DNA of 64,000 nucleotides from an uncultured Oscillospiraceae bacterium (GCA_934597535.1 CAKTRT010000001.1:17524-81523); one strand, 5' to 3'; positions 52,177 through 61,789 are shown, numbered from the stretch's first letter. A program made the numbers and translations. Notes: generated from the letters alone by a model not told the origin.

Positions 52177-52377
52177 TTATGGCATCTGGCAGTCGAGGTT
52201 AACTTCGCCCGCGGGAGTCGCTGATGGCTGAGGCGCAGATGTGCCGAAAGGCGTTATGCCGGGAATGTCGATAGGCCCCGCCTCTTTTTGATAGCAGCCC
52301 ATGACTGCCGTGGTCATGGCAAAGAGCAAAACCACCATGCAAAGCATGGGTCGGATGATCCTTCTGATTCTTTTCAT
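52177..52377 (-). CDS. Small putative lipoprotein
   Basis: 66 residues, ribosome site GCAGGAGAA. A basic start, hydrophobic core and AVMGCYQ suggest a lipobox near residue 28; the short mature part is rich in Pro, Thr and Ser. No family known. It ends 125 bp before ymdB. Confidence 0.6.
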   Translation of the reverse strand: MKRIRRIIRPMLCMVVLLFAMTTAVMGCYQKEAGPIDIPGITPFGTSAPQPSATPAGEVNLDCQMP

Positions 52378-52562
52378 AATGCGTTCTCCTGCCGCGCTGG
52401 AGCAGCGGCACGGCTCAAAGTGTTGTGTGTTCGGACAAAATGTTTCTTGTAGCGAAAAAGGAACAGCGCAGCTTCGGGGCGAGATGCCCGTCCGCTGCGC
52501 TGTCCAATGTTCGCTTATGGGTCTTTGCCAGCGGCCTTGCTGCTTGGCCGTATGTCAGCCGG

Positions 52563-55500
52563 TCACTTCTTGCAGCGCCAGAGGAAGGTCACGATCTGCG
52601 CTCTGGTGCAATCATTGTTCGAGCCGAAAAGTCCGCCTCCAATGCCGGTGGTAATACCCTTTTTCTCTCCCCACGCCACAGCGTCTGCGTAGTAACTGTC
52701 AGCCGCTACATCGCTGAATGCGGCGCTGTCGCTGACCGCAGGGCTGCCGGAGGCACGGTAGAGGAAGGTCACCGCCTGCGCTCTCGTGCAGGTCGCGTCG
52801 GGGCTGAAGGTCGTGGAGCTTGTGCCAACGGTAATGCCGTTTTCCACAGCCCACAGAACAGCCTGCTCATAATAGCTGCCCGCCTTCACATCGACGAAGT
52901 TGTGACCGGTGCTCTTCGGAGCAGGGCTGCCGGCTGCTCGCCACAGGAAGGTTACGATCTGTGCGCGGGTGCAGAGACCGTCAGGATAGAACCTGTCACT
53001 GCTCACGCCATTGGTAATGCCGTTCTCCACAGCCCAATTGACCGCCTCCTCGTAGTAGCTGTTCTCCGGAACATCCACGAATACACCGGTCTGAGGATTA
53101 CCGTTGGATTTCATGAAGACTGCCTCGATGGTGTGGTCCTTCGTGACATCCTTGAAGGTATAGGATGTCACCGCGCCCACGCTCTTGCCGTCCACCAGTA
53201 CCTTGGCTACGGCATAGCCCTTATCCGGGGTGATGGTGAAGGTCTGATCCCGGCCCTCGCGGACAGAGGTCCAGCCGGAGGGAGAGACAGTGCCGTTCGC
53301 ACCGGAGGTCGCCTTGATGGTGTGGTAGCTGTAATTGCTGCCTGTGGCGGGAATTGTTTTCGTCTCCTTGTACTGGCAAATTTGGCAGATACGTTCCTTT
53401 TCGCCATTCCGATTTGACGTTGGCCTTTGGGTGACCGTCCAATCGCCAAAGGTGTGCTTTTCCTTTGCAATGGTCACCTTGCCGCAAAGCGAATATTTCT
53501 GCTCATGCTCGGTCTCGGTGACGACCCATTCAAGTTCGCAGCCTTCCGCATGATTTTCAATATCTTTTTCACCGTATTCCGCTTTACAAACCTCGCAGAC
53601 TGCTTTCTTCGTGCAGGAGGCTGTGCCGCCAGAGCAGTTGTCCGTCTCCGTGTGGTTTGCATCTCTGGAGCAGACGCGGGTGTGTGTGCCGTTGCCTTTG
53701 GACGTCCACGCGCCGTAGTCGTGGCCGAGAATGTCGCCGGATGTGAAGGTGGCTTCATCGGTTGTGCCCTTAGAGCTCAGACCGCAGACGGTGCAGGATT
53801 TGTAGTAGACAGCCTTTGCCGTACAGGTGGCGTCGGATTTCAGATAGTCAGCTTCCGCAATCTCAGCGGTGAAATTGTGTGAAGCCAGGTCACCGTATTC
53901 GCCGCCGCAGGTCTCGCAGATAGCTCTGTTCTTGCAGTCAGCTGTGCCGCCGGTGCAATTGTCCGTTTCCGTGTGGCTTGCATCTCTGGAGCAGACGCGG
54001 GTGTGTGTGCCGTTGCCTTTGGACGTCCACGCGCCCCAGTCGTGACCGAGAATGTCGCCGGATGTAAAGGTGGCTTCATCGGTTGTGCCCTTAGAGCTCA
54101 GACCGCAGACGGTGCAGGATTTGTAGTAGACCGCTTTTTCCGTGCAGGTTGCGGCGGATTTCAGATACATTTCCTCCGCTGTTTCTGCCGTAAAGCTGTG
54201 TTCCTCGAAAACAGCCTGAATGGTCACATCGCCGGCAGGCATAACAAAGCTGTTTTCCGTGATGTCAATGTCGCTGCTGAGCACTTTCCACTCCTTGAAG
54301 TGATAGCCCTCGTTGGGCCCAGCCGTCAGGGTGATTTGTGTGCCTGCTGCTGCACGCAAATAATCCGCAGAGGCCGTGCCGCCGTCAGTGGACGAAATGG
54401 TAATGCCATACTGCCGTGCGCCGAGGTACAGCTTCTTGTCGGTTTTGTACACCACCTCTTCACCCGTGGCATCCGCGTGGAAGAAGCCGCTGTAGTCCGT
54501 GTCGTAGGCAGTAGAGAACACCACCGGATAGTTCTTGTTTGCGGTGGTCACGCCAATTGATGCGTCTTCTCCCATGTTGCCATTGATGGTCAGCACCTTG
54601 CCGCTGGGCAGGTACACATTGTTTGCCGCACCGGAGACGGTGTTGCTTCTCACAGTGGGCGCACCGCTGACCTTTAACTGACCGCTGTTCGAGGAGTTGA
54701 CGTAGATTCCACCGCCGACATTTGCGGCATTCTTTTCGATCGTACCGCCGGAGAGATTGCAGACCGAGCCGGAGCGGAAAATATAGACGCCGCCGCCGTT
54801 GCCCGTGGCGGTATTTCCGCTGATGACGCCGCCGGACATATTCAGTACGGACGGTTCGCGGTTAAGGTAGATTGCACCGCCGTCCACAGACGAGTTCCCG
54901 GTGATTTTGCCGCCGGAGAGGTTAAAAGTGGATGTGCCGTACACATGCACTGCGCCGCCCTCGCTGGCCGCCTGATTGCTGCTGATTTCGCCACCGGTCA
55001 TAGTCGCCGTTACGCCATTGTAGAGATAGATCGCGCCGCCGTACTGGCTGGATGTATTGCCGGTGAGCTTTGCGCCGGAGATGGTGACCGTACCGCCTGC
55101 CATGTTGATGACGCCGCCGTCGCCCTTCGTGGCCTTATTGCCGGTGATCGTGCCGCCGGTCAAGTTGACTACACCGCCGGATGTAGCGTAGACTACGCCG
55201 CCGTTGTTTGCTTTGTTGCCGGAGATCGTGCCGCCGGACAGATTGAACGTGCCGCCGCAGGCGGAGTAAATCACGCCGCCGTTGGTCGCCGTGTTGTTGG
55301 CGATAAGGCCGCCGTACATGTTCACGGTGCCGCCTTTTTTGTCCTTATTGTTCAGGAAGATCGCGCCGCCGGAATTTTTGCCGTTGTTGCCGGAGATCGC
55401 GCCGCCGTAGATGTTCAGCACACACTTGCTGTCATCCAGTGCGATGGCACCGCCGCCACCACCGCCGGAAACCTTACCGCCGGTGATCTTGCCGCCGAAG

Positions 55501-58500
55501 ATGTCCAGCGTGCTCTTGTAGAGATACACGCAGCTGCCGCCCCAGCCTTTGGTTGCGCCCTTGATCGTGCCGCCTTCGGCGCAGTCGCAGAGGACGAGCC
55601 GTCCGCCGTTTTTGACTGTGATCTTATTCGTGCCGTTGCTGGCGAGGGTGTTTCCGCTCAGGCAGAGGTAGAGCGTCGCGCCGTCCACCACCAGATTGCT
55701 GCTGAAGGTGACATTCTGCGACAGATACACATAAGCGGTTTTATTGGTGTACGAAATAGCGTCTGTGCCGTTCCATGCCGTGAACACCTGAGAGCTGTGC
55801 GTAGTATGATCCCCCACCGCAGTGTCGCCGCCGCAGATGCAGTGCTCGTGGATGAATGTCCAGTGGGCGTAGAGCGTGTGGTTCCCTCGAATCGCCACGA
55901 CGGTGGTCTCCTCCACCTTCGTGCCGCCGTCCTTCTCGGTGAACCAGCCGTCGAAGCGGTAGCTGGCCCGCGTCGGCGTGGGCAGCGGGCCGTAGGGTGA
56001 GTCGGGCTGAACGGTTTTGCTCTCTTCGCCCGCGTTCAGCGTACCGCCGTTCGGGTCAAAGGTGACGGTGAACGAGGGAGTGGTCCGGATCAGATACAGA
56101 TTATAGTATTCGTCATCTTTTTGTATCTGCAGCTGCCCGTACTCCGGGTTGTCGCAGAAGATACGATCATGGTATAGCTTTGCCGAAGACTCCGTATTAA
56201 CTTGCAGAGAATTCAAAAGAACAGACGCGCCGTTTTGGGTGATGCCGGTGAAGTAGACGCCGAGCTTTGCGTCTGCGTCCGTGTTTATGCGGGCAGTAAA
56301 TACAATCTGCGTGTCCGGATCGCTGAGATAAAGGTTGTTCTGGGCAGAATTGACCGTGTTGTCATAGATATACGGAGCGATCTCGCCGCTGCCTCCATAT
56401 ACGTTGCCCATGTATATTATCTTTGCAGACGCAAACGGCTCCAGATAGAGGCCGCCGCCCGCTTCGGTGGCGGTGTTGCCGGTGATGCGGCAGTTCCGGT
56501 AACCGATGAAGCAGACGCGGACATACGCGCCGCCGCCCCGTTGGGCCGTGTTACCGGATATGGTGCTGCCGTTAAACTCGCAGCGTCCGTCTGCGTTGCT
56601 ATAAAGGCCGCTGCAGTAAACTCCGCCGCCATCCCCTGTGGCGGTGTTGTTGATAATCTCGCCGCCGTTGAGATGAAAATGTGTTCTGCTTGCGGCATAG
56701 ATACCGCCGCCGTTGGTAGCGCGGTTATTGGAAATGACACCGCCGTTGATATTGACCGTGCCGGCATTCCAAGAGTCGTAAGAAGAAATACCGCCGCCGT
56801 TGCCGGTGGCCGTGTTGCCGGTAATCGCACCGCCATACATCGTAAAGCTGCAATTGCCTCCCGTGACTGACACAGCGCCGCCGTCTCCGGATACGTTGTT
56901 GCCGGTCAGCGTGCCGCTGTAGAGCGTGGCGTTTGCATATGCGCCGATACGGATGCTGCCGCCGCTGGCATTGGAGCCGCCAAGCGTACCTGTGCCAACG
57001 CAGTCGCACAGATCCAGCTCCACAGGCTTGCCATCCTCGCCCGTCAGAGTGATGGCCGGCTGAGATGGATCGGCGCAGGTGAAACTGTAGCCGTTCAGGC
57101 ACAGATACAGGATGTGCTTCGGCGCAACTGTCAGATTGGCTGACACATTGCCGGTCAGATAGACATAAGCAACATAACGGCCCTGTTTAGTGTATTCGCT
57201 GACCTGAACCCATTTCTGTTCATATTTAATCTCGCTCTTGCCGTCCCACGCCTGCCATTCCACGTTTTCGTGGGTATGATTGAACATACCGCCGCAGTAG
57301 CAGTGGTCGGCGTGCGGCGTGACGGTGATGGAAACCGGCGCAGAGGCCGTTGCCGCATAGTTGTCGGTTTCCACGGTATAGGCATATATGGAACCGGTTC
57401 CTGTCTGAGCGAAAGCAAAGTTCTCGTCTATAACGGTATCGCTTTCGGGAGCGGGTGAATCCCCGTTCATTAGGTAATACGTTATGGCAGCATCTTCCTT
57501 TATGCCTTCAACGGAAAGCAGCGGAAGTATCTTTTCGCGTATGCCAACGGTAGTCTTGGATACATTCAGTGTGAAGTTCTGAGGCTTCTTCTCCCCCGCT
57601 ACCGTAAGCACAATCTTGGCGGATATGCTGTAATCATCGGCAGTCGCCATACAGACTACGGTGCGCTTTCCGGCGCTGACGGTTTCCAGCGTCAGCGTGG
57701 ATGCTGTGGAAAGCGCTGTGCCAGGGTCATTCTCGTAATACCAGCGATAGGCCGCGGATGTGCTGCTGTTGCCGTCCATGTTGTATGCAGCAGCAGTCAA
57801 AGTGAAGGTGTCATCCTTGTTCGCCGTCAGTGCATAGCTGCCGTCCCCACCGGTGACATTGTCTCCGGAAATCGTCAGCGTCGCCAGCGGCGCGTAGGCC
57901 ACGGTCACGTTCTGGATGCTGCTCTCCGTCGCCTGCTCCGGACGGAGCCACTGGCCAGCCGTCGTGCGACAGTAGCAGAACTTCGTGGCACTCTCCCGGT
58001 ACAGGAGCGCACCCACTGTGCCACCTTCGCTTCTGTTGGTGATGTTGCCGTAGGTGCCGCTGCCGCTCTTGAGCAGCACCTTGCCGGTATAGCCGCTCAG
58101 ATTGCTGATGGTGCCGTTGTTGACAATGGTGACAACGCAGTTTTCCGCGTTTTCAATCCGGATGTCGGCAGCCGTTACGCCCGCCTTGACTTCTACTGTG
58201 CAGGTATGATTGAGCGTGATGGTATCCGCATAATCCGCATTGATTGATAGCTGTGCGCCATACGTCAGCGCGGTCAGCGCTTTGCCCATGGTATCGTACC
58301 ACACCATGCCCGCGTTTGCTTGGACGCCCGCGGCAGCCTTCCTATTGCAAACCTCGCAGACGCCGTCGGAATCATACCGATGCGCTGCAAGCGGCGCGTT
58401 GGTTTCAATCGTCGTAAGTTCGGATGTTCCCTGCTCATCGCCGAAGTTCCGAGTGCAGCGTTCGCAGTGCCAGTGTTCCACTGTACCCTTGGCAACACAG

Positions 58501-59150
58501 GTGGGGTCTTTTGCGGGGACGTTCTTCAGATCGTGTCCGGCCGGAGGGAAATACACGTTATCCTTTGTAAATTTATTGCCGGACATATCCGCATTCTGGA
58601 AGAAATACCCGCAGCCGGTGCATTCCCAGCAGCGCAGGCTATAATATGGCTCGGTGCAGAGGTCGATGTTTTGATTATGAAGCACCGACTCATAAATCCC
58701 CTTATCCGATGTCAGCGCAAAGGAAATAGAGAAATTCTTGGTGCCGCCGGACGGAAGGGCTGCCGGAATCGTCGCCGCAAAGGACTCGCTGATCTTCTTG
58801 TGGCAGAACTCCGTATTTGTATCTATGATGGTATGTGTTCCGCTGTAGGAAAAGAACGAATCGCCGCTGCTGTATAACTCGCACGAAGAATCGGTGCAGC
58901 GATACTGCACATCGTACTGGAGCGTGATCTTTTTGTCTGACTTCCACTGGGAAATGTCAACACCGGTTACTTGTATGCTTCCAAGTTTGCCGGTGTGTCC
59001 GCCCGCGCAGGAGGCGCTTGACGCGCTGAGCGTGAACGTCGCGTCACCGCCTTGGGCGGTCGCGCTTTCTCCCTCCGCTGCTGCCGTCACCGGCAGCATG
59101 GTCAGCACCATGCAAAGGATGAGCAGGACGCTGAGCAATCGTTTTTTCAT
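52563..59150 (-). CDS. Giant secreted beta-helix / InlB-repeat / SLH surface protein
   Basis: 2195 residues. Signal peptide (1-25, cleavage near AAA-EG), Cys-rich N-terminal part (to about 300), Ig-like modules (about 400-620), parallel beta-helix I (about 735-925, runs of GGxIxxNxATxxGGGIY), an InlB/Flg_new repeat (about 1030-1100, VTFDPNGGTL), beta-helix II (about 1195-1510), a divergent InlB-type repeat (about 1580-1653), Cys-x2-Cys-rich repeats (about 1653-1890), another (about 1940-2013), and three SLH motifs (about 2023-2195). Ribosome site AAGGAGGAGG. Its start overlaps the upstream two-TM gene by 4 bp. Presumably adhesive or polysaccharide-binding; non-covalently anchored to the wall. 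Confidence 0.88.
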   Translation of the reverse strand: MKKRLLSVLLILCMVLTMLPVTAAAEGESATAQGGDATFTLSASSASCAGGHTGKLGSIQVTGVDISQWKSDKKITLQYDVQYRCTDSSCELYSSGDSFFSYSGTHTIIDTNTEFCHKKISESFAATIPAALPSGGTKNFSISFALTSDKGIYESVLHNQNIDLCTEPYYSLRCWECTGCGYFFQNADMSGNKFTKDNVYFPPAGHDLKNVPAKDPTCVAKGTVEHWHCERCTRNFGDEQGTSELTTIETNAPLAAHRYDSDGVCEVCNRKAAAGVQANAGMVWYDTMGKALTALTYGAQLSINADYADTITLNHTCTVEVKAGVTAADIRIENAENCVVTIVNNGTISNLSGYTGKVLLKSGSGTYGNITNRSEGGTVGALLYRESATKFCYCRTTAGQWLRPEQATESSIQNVTVAYAPLATLTISGDNVTGGDGSYALTANKDDTFTLTAAAYNMDGNSSTSAAYRWYYENDPGTALSTASTLTLETVSAGKRTVVCMATADDYSISAKIVLTVAGEKKPQNFTLNVSKTTVGIREKILPLLSVEGIKEDAAITYYLMNGDSPAPESDTVIDENFAFAQTGTGSIYAYTVETDNYAATASAPVSITVTPHADHCYCGGMFNHTHENVEWQAWDGKSEIKYEQKWVQVSEYTKQGRYVAYVYLTGNVSANLTVAPKHILYLCLNGYSFTCADPSQPAITLTGEDGKPVELDLCDCVGTGTLGGSNASGGSIRIGAYANATLYSGTLTGNNVSGDGGAVSVTGGNCSFTMYGGAITGNTATGNGGGISSYDSWNAGTVNINGGVISNNRATNGGGIYAASRTHFHLNGGEIINNTATGDGGGVYCSGLYSNADGRCEFNGSTISGNTAQRGGGAYVRVCFIGYRNCRITGNTATEAGGGLYLEPFASAKIIYMGNVYGGSGEIAPYIYDNTVNSAQNNLYLSDPDTQIVFTARINTDADAKLGVYFTGITQNGASVLLNSLQVNTESSAKLYHDRIFCDNPEYGQLQIQKDDEYYNLYLIRTTPSFTVTFDPNGGTLNAGEESKTVQPDSPYGPLPTPTRASYRFDGWFTEKDGGTKVEETTVVAIRGNHTLYAHWTFIHEHCICGGDTAVGDHTTHSSQVFTAWNGTDAISYTNKTAYVYLSQNVTFSSNLVVDGATLYLCLSGNTLASNGTNKITVKNGGRLVLCDCAEGGTIKGATKGWGGSCVYLYKSTLDIFGGKITGGKVSGGGGGGAIALDDSKCVLNIYGGAISGNNGKNSGGAIFLNNKDKKGGTVNMYGGLIANNTATNGGVIYSACGGTFNLSGGTISGNKANNGGVVYATSGGVVNLTGGTITGNKATKGDGGVINMAGGTVTISGAKLTGNTSSQYGGAIYLYNGVTATMTGGEISSNQAASEGGAVHVYGTSTFNLSGGKITGNSSVDGGAIYLNREPSVLNMSGGVISGNTATGNGGGVYIFRSGSVCNLSGGTIEKNAANVGGGIYVNSSNSGQLKVSGAPTVRSNTVSGAANNVYLPSGKVLTINGNMGEDASIGVTTANKNYPVVFSTAYDTDYSGFFHADATGEEVVYKTDKKLYLGARQYGITISSTDGGTASADYLRAAAGTQITLTAGPNEGYHFKEWKVLSSDIDITENSFVMPAGDVTIQAVFEEHSFTAETAEEMYLKSAATCTEKAVYYKSCTVCGLSSKGTTDEATFTSGDILGHDWGAWTSKGNGTHTRVCSRDASHTETDNCTGGTADCKNRAICETCGGEYGDLASHNFTAEIAEADYLKSDATCTAKAVYYKSCTVCGLSSKGTTDEATFTSGDILGHDYGAWTSKGNGTHTRVCSRDANHTETDNCSGGTASCTKKAVCEVCKAEYGEKDIENHAEGCELEWVVTETEHEQKYSLCGKVTIAKEKHTFGDWTVTQRPTSNRNGEKERICQICQYKETKTIPATGSNYSYHTIKATSGANGTVSPSGWTSVREGRDQTFTITPDKGYAVAKVLVDGKSVGAVTSYTFKDVTKDHTIEAVFMKSNGNPQTGVFVDVPENSYYEEAVNWAVENGITNGVSSDRFYPDGLCTRAQIVTFLWRAAGSPAPKSTGHNFVDVKAGSYYEQAVLWAVENGITVGTSSTTFSPDATCTRAQAVTFLYRASGSPAVSDSAAFSDVAADSYYADAVAWGEKKGITTGIGGGLFGSNNDCTRAQIVTFLWRCKK
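53650..54169 (-). repeat. Near-identical tandem duplication inside the giant gene (321-bp period)
   Basis: About 200 bp at 53650-53847 recur at 53971-54168 with only a handful of differences. Each copy encodes CTVCGLSSKGTTDEATF...GHD(W/Y)GAWTSKGNGTHTRVCSRDA, i.e. a 107-residue unit with CxxC pairs. Confidence 0.88.
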
Positions 59151-59488
59151 GTTGATTCCTCCTCCTTATCTTCCGCAGCCTCCATGCGGATCGTATGTTT
59201 CTTTTTGCATCGGATGCAGATCACGGTCATTGCCACGCCCACCGTGAAAGCTGCGATACCGACTACAATGTATGCACCTGCGCCTCCCTGCAGCAGCACA
59301 GAGCCATAGCTGCCCGTTACGGTGGGGAGACCGCCCGACTGCACCTGCCGCAAAAGAATGCCGATACCTGCAAAGAGAAGCAGACTGCATACGCGCAAGG
59401 CGAAAAGCACACGTCCTTCGCGCCGCTTTCTGTATTGCCGCGTTCTTCGCCGAATCTCCAGCATCCGACTCCCCGTTCTGCCGGTCAT
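59147..59488 (-). CDS. Small two-TM protein, paralogue of the one beside the sigma factor
   Basis: 113 residues from the ATG 8 bases after GGAGG. An arginine-rich cytoplasmic N-terminus, TM1 (about 28-48, RVCSLLLFAGIGIL), a short outside loop with GSYGSVLLQG, TM2 (about 70-92, AYIVVGIAAFTVGVAMTVI) and an acidic tail. Same layout and shared motifs as the 117-residue protein at 60.9-61.2 kb. The stop overlaps the giant-gene ATG (ATGA), so they are made together. Confidence 0.75.
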   Translation of the reverse strand: MTGRTGSRMLEIRRRTRQYRKRREGRVLFALRVCSLLLFAGIGILLRQVQSGGLPTVTGSYGSVLLQGGAGAYIVVGIAAFTVGVAMTVICIRCKKKHTIRMEAAEDKEEEST

Positions 59489-59604
59489 TTTCAATGCCTC
59501 CTTTCGCTTTTCGTTACCGAGGCCGGTAAACAGCCCCTCTATTTTTTAAAAGACAGAAAAACGAAAATCCTTCCATCAAAAACTGAAATTTTACAAAAAA
59601 ATTT
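59489..59604 (-). promoter_or_regulatory. AT-rich promoter region of the giant-protein operon
   Basis: No clear SigA promoter by eye. The minus strand has TGTAAAATTTC (near 59585-59595) upstream, and a similar GTAAC-TTTTTTC lies upstream of the sigma operon (62065-62076). If the ECF-like sigma drives both, these may be parts of its -35 element. Speculative. Confidence 0.25.
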
Positions 59605-59628
59605 GAGCCGCCCGATTTGGGACGGCTC
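59605..59628 (-). terminator. Terminator of the sigma-PrsW operon
   Basis: GAGCCG...CGGCTC stem with inner CCC/GGG and one bulge; AAATTTTTTTG follows on the minus strand, 21 bp after the PrsW stop. Confidence 0.8.
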
Positions 59629-59649
59629 ATGTGTGAGATTCAATGCGGT

Positions 59650-60288
59650 TCAAAGAAAACCTCGCTGTCTTGGCAGCAGCTGTTTTACGAGGTACAGGCA
59701 GACAATCAGAAACGAGGGGAACAGGTATCCCGCCGTTTTCCATACGCCCTCCGCCGTGATGAGCAGATTGTAGATGGCGTGGAAGCCGATGCAGGCGCCG
59801 AGAATGCCCACAGCGCCGGTCGCTGCCAGCCAACGGCGGCGAAAGACATAAGAAACACCGAAGCCGGAAAGAACGCCGCAGAGAAGATGCAGCGCCCCGG
59901 CGGAGATCCCGCGGATCAGCAGAAAGTTAAAATTGGCCGCGCCGTTTTCCGTCAGGTAGCAGACGTTTTCAAAGGTAGCAAAGCCCACGGCGATCGCAAT
60001 GGCTGCCGCCGGCATCTCTTTCGGCTCAGGCTCGAAAACCAGATAGAAAAACAGCAGCGGCAGAAGCTTCATGACTTCTTCGCATACGGGCGTGATCTCG
60101 ATGGCGGCAACTGTGCCGTTCACGCCGTATTGCCCCATGAAGAAGCTGCTGACATAGGCGCTGAGTAGGCAAACGGCCATACCGACGGTCAAAAACAGCG
60201 CATAGCGCCGAACGTGCCCCTTGATGAAAAACATGGATAAAATAAGCGGAAGCGCAAGGCAGAGGAAAATGTTTTCAATATAGGTCAA
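59650..60288 (-). CDS. PrsW-family intramembrane metalloprotease
   Basis: 212 residues, seven to eight TM helices. The family motifs line up: EExxK (Glu70, Glu71, Lys74 in PVCEEVMK), FENxxY (ATFENVCY, Glu107), His134 in AGALHLLCG and HxxYN (His170, FHAIYN). PrsW cleaves anti-sigma factors as a site-1 protease in Bacillus. Start overlaps the upstream gene by 4 bp. Its position after a sigma factor and two membrane proteins fits that role here (inference). Confidence 0.85.
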   Translation of the reverse strand: MTYIENIFLCLALPLILSMFFIKGHVRRYALFLTVGMAVCLLSAYVSSFFMGQYGVNGTVAAIEITPVCEEVMKLLPLLFFYLVFEPEPKEMPAAAIAIAVGFATFENVCYLTENGAANFNFLLIRGISAGALHLLCGVLSGFGVSYVFRRRWLAATGAVGILGACIGFHAIYNLLITAEGVWKTAGYLFPSFLIVCLYLVKQLLPRQRGFL

Positions 60289-60902
60289 GCCTGCTTCACC
60301 TCCCGCAGCGACAGGGGCAGCAGCGCCGCCATAGACAGCGTCAGCGCAAGGTCCACAGCATAGTAGAGCTGGAAGCGCGTATAGTCGTGCGTGAAATTAG
60401 AAATCAGATACAGCAGCACCTGCAGCACAACACAGATGATCATCAGACTATCCCTCTTTCGATACAAGCCGCCGTGTTGTATGTGGGACACCGAGAGATA
60501 CACGGTCGCGCCCGCCGTGAGCGCAAACAGTGCAGAAACAAAATAAGACGGGCCAAAATCGTGGTCGAAAAAAGCAACCGCTGCAATGAACGCAGCCGCG
60601 GCTCCGGCAGGGATCGAAACACGAAGCTTCATCCCCTCTGTCCGCAATATTTGCATGGATAGGTAAAAGAGCCACGCAGCCAGCCAGGAGATCTCCGCCA
60701 CATAGAAAACCTGCGGCCAGATACCGATGATGACCAGATACAGCACATAGTATATTGTTCCCATGGCGAAGCAGGCATAGGCGAGGGACAGGATCAAAAG
60801 ATCACGGCTCCTGCGCCGCAGAGCAAAAATGCCTGCGGCAGCGGCGGCACAAAGGAGCACCACGATCTGAAAGAAGTTGTCAATGAATTCAAAGCTCTCC
60901 AT
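60285..60902 (-). CDS. Seven-TM membrane protein, possible sensor
   Basis: 205 residues from the ATG 9 bases after GGAGG. Six to seven hydrophobic helices with polar loops (about 12-30, 38-60, 66-87, 97-114, 120-140, 152-172, 180-200), similar in layout to the N-terminal sensor part of 7TM receptor kinases, but without a kinase. No family recognised. It overlaps both neighbours by a few bases, so it is probably a stoichiometric part of the system. Confidence 0.65.
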   Translation of the reverse strand: MESFEFIDNFFQIVVLLCAAAAAGIFALRRRSRDLLILSLAYACFAMGTIYYVLYLVIIGIWPQVFYVAEISWLAAWLFYLSMQILRTEGMKLRVSIPAGAAAAFIAAVAFFDHDFGPSYFVSALFALTAGATVYLSVSHIQHGGLYRKRDSLMIICVVLQVLLYLISNFTHDYTRFQLYYAVDLALTLSMAALLPLSLREVKQA

Positions 60903-61242
60903 CTTCAGCATCCTCCTGCTTCTGTCTTTCCCCTCTCCGGCGCAGACGGTACAAAAGAACCGTCACGCAAACCCCAAGAAGAAACGCCAGCAGCCCCATT
61001 ATGATATAGCCCAGTGCAGCATGACTTCCAAGCAGGCTTGCCGTCCCCGAAGGGTGGACGATCCCGCTGTCCGCTGTGTTTCTCATCAGTCCCGGCATCA
61101 GCGTGCCGATGCCGATGACCAGAAGCAGGCAGACCGCCATGCACGCCGCATCCAGTCGGCGCTGTCTTTTTATTCGACGCTCCTGTTTGATTTCCGCTGT
61201 CCGCCTGTGAATCAGGCGGGCACGTGCTTCATTTGTCCGCAT
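60889..61242 (-). CDS. Small two-TM protein, candidate anti-sigma factor
   Basis: 117 residues. Long basic cytoplasmic N-terminus (RRTAEIKQERRIKRQRR), TM1 (about 33-52), an outside loop (GIVHPSGTASLLGSHAA), TM2 (about 77-98, GYIIMGLLAFLLGVCVTVLL) and an acidic tail. Start overlaps the sigma gene's end by 14 bp, the usual arrangement for sigma/anti-sigma pairs. There is no zinc anti-sigma motif (HxxxCxxC), so the assignment rests on context and topology. Confidence 0.65.
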   Translation of the reverse strand: MRTNEARARLIHRRTAEIKQERRIKRQRRLDAACMAVCLLLVIGIGTLMPGLMRNTADSGIVHPSGTASLLGSHAALGYIIMGLLAFLLGVCVTVLLYRLRRRGERQKQEDAEDGEL

Positions 61243-61789
61243 ATGAAAATCCCTCCTGCTCCAAAATCGCTTTCAGGCTTTGCTTTCCACGGTAGACCAG
61301 TTTTGTGATCTGGCTCTCACTCCTGTTCATGACCATTGCCGCGTCGCGATAGCTCATATCTTCAAAATAGACCAGATAGAGCGCTTCCCGGTATTCTGCT
61401 TTCAGCTTTTCAAGCGCATCATAAAGCTGGCGGTCTCGCTCACTGCGAAGTAGATCAGTATCGATCAGGATGTCGCTTTGCGGCTCGAAATCCAGCTCAT
61501 CCAAGCGCAGGAACGCAAAACGGTGTTTCTGATTATGCCGAAGGGCAAGGTGACGAGCGGTTTTGTAAAGATATGCCTTAAAGCTGCCCTTGCCCCCGAT
61601 AAGCCGTTCTTTCGCAAAAAGCTGTGAGAAAGCTTCGATCATCAGATCCTCCGCATCGTGAATATCCTTTATGTATCCGTTTATGTAAAGCGTCAGCGCA
61701 TCGCCGTAGCGCTCCGCCAGCAGGTCGGCAGCCTTTTCCTCTCCGCTTAAATACCGCCGGTATGCAGCTTCATCGGAAACCATACCCAT
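61229..61789 (-). CDS. ECF-like sigma-70 family factor
   Basis: 186 residues. Sigma region 2 (about 18-85, with DAEDLMIEAFSQLFA) and region 4 (about 118-178, DMSYRDAAMVMNRSESQITKLVYRGKQSLKAIL with the HTH). Regions 1 and 3 are missing. Ribosome site AGGAGGAGG. The start overlaps the upstream HTH gene by 20 bp. It should direct RNA polymerase to a small regulon, most likely including its own operon and the giant gene (inference). Confidence 0.88.
   Translation of the reverse strand: MGMVSDEAAYRRYLSGEEKAADLLAERYGDALTLYINGYIKDIHDAEDLMIEAFSQLFAKERLIGGKGSFKAYLYKTARHLALRHNQKHRFAFLRLDELDFEPQSDILIDTDLLRSERDRQLYDALEKLKAEYREALYLVYFEDMSYRDAAMVMNRSESQITKLVYRGKQSLKAILEQEGFSYADK

Noticed and set aside
54945-56000. 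351-codon open frame antisense to the beta-helix repeats
   Set aside because: Repetitive low-complexity product (Ala/Val/Gly/Asp/Arg) caused by repeat-rich coding sequence; no start signals.
54600-56900. Short regularly spaced repeats suggestive of a CRISPR array
   Set aside because: The period follows the beta-helix coils (variable 60-70 bp), repeats are degenerate, and the reading frame is open throughout.
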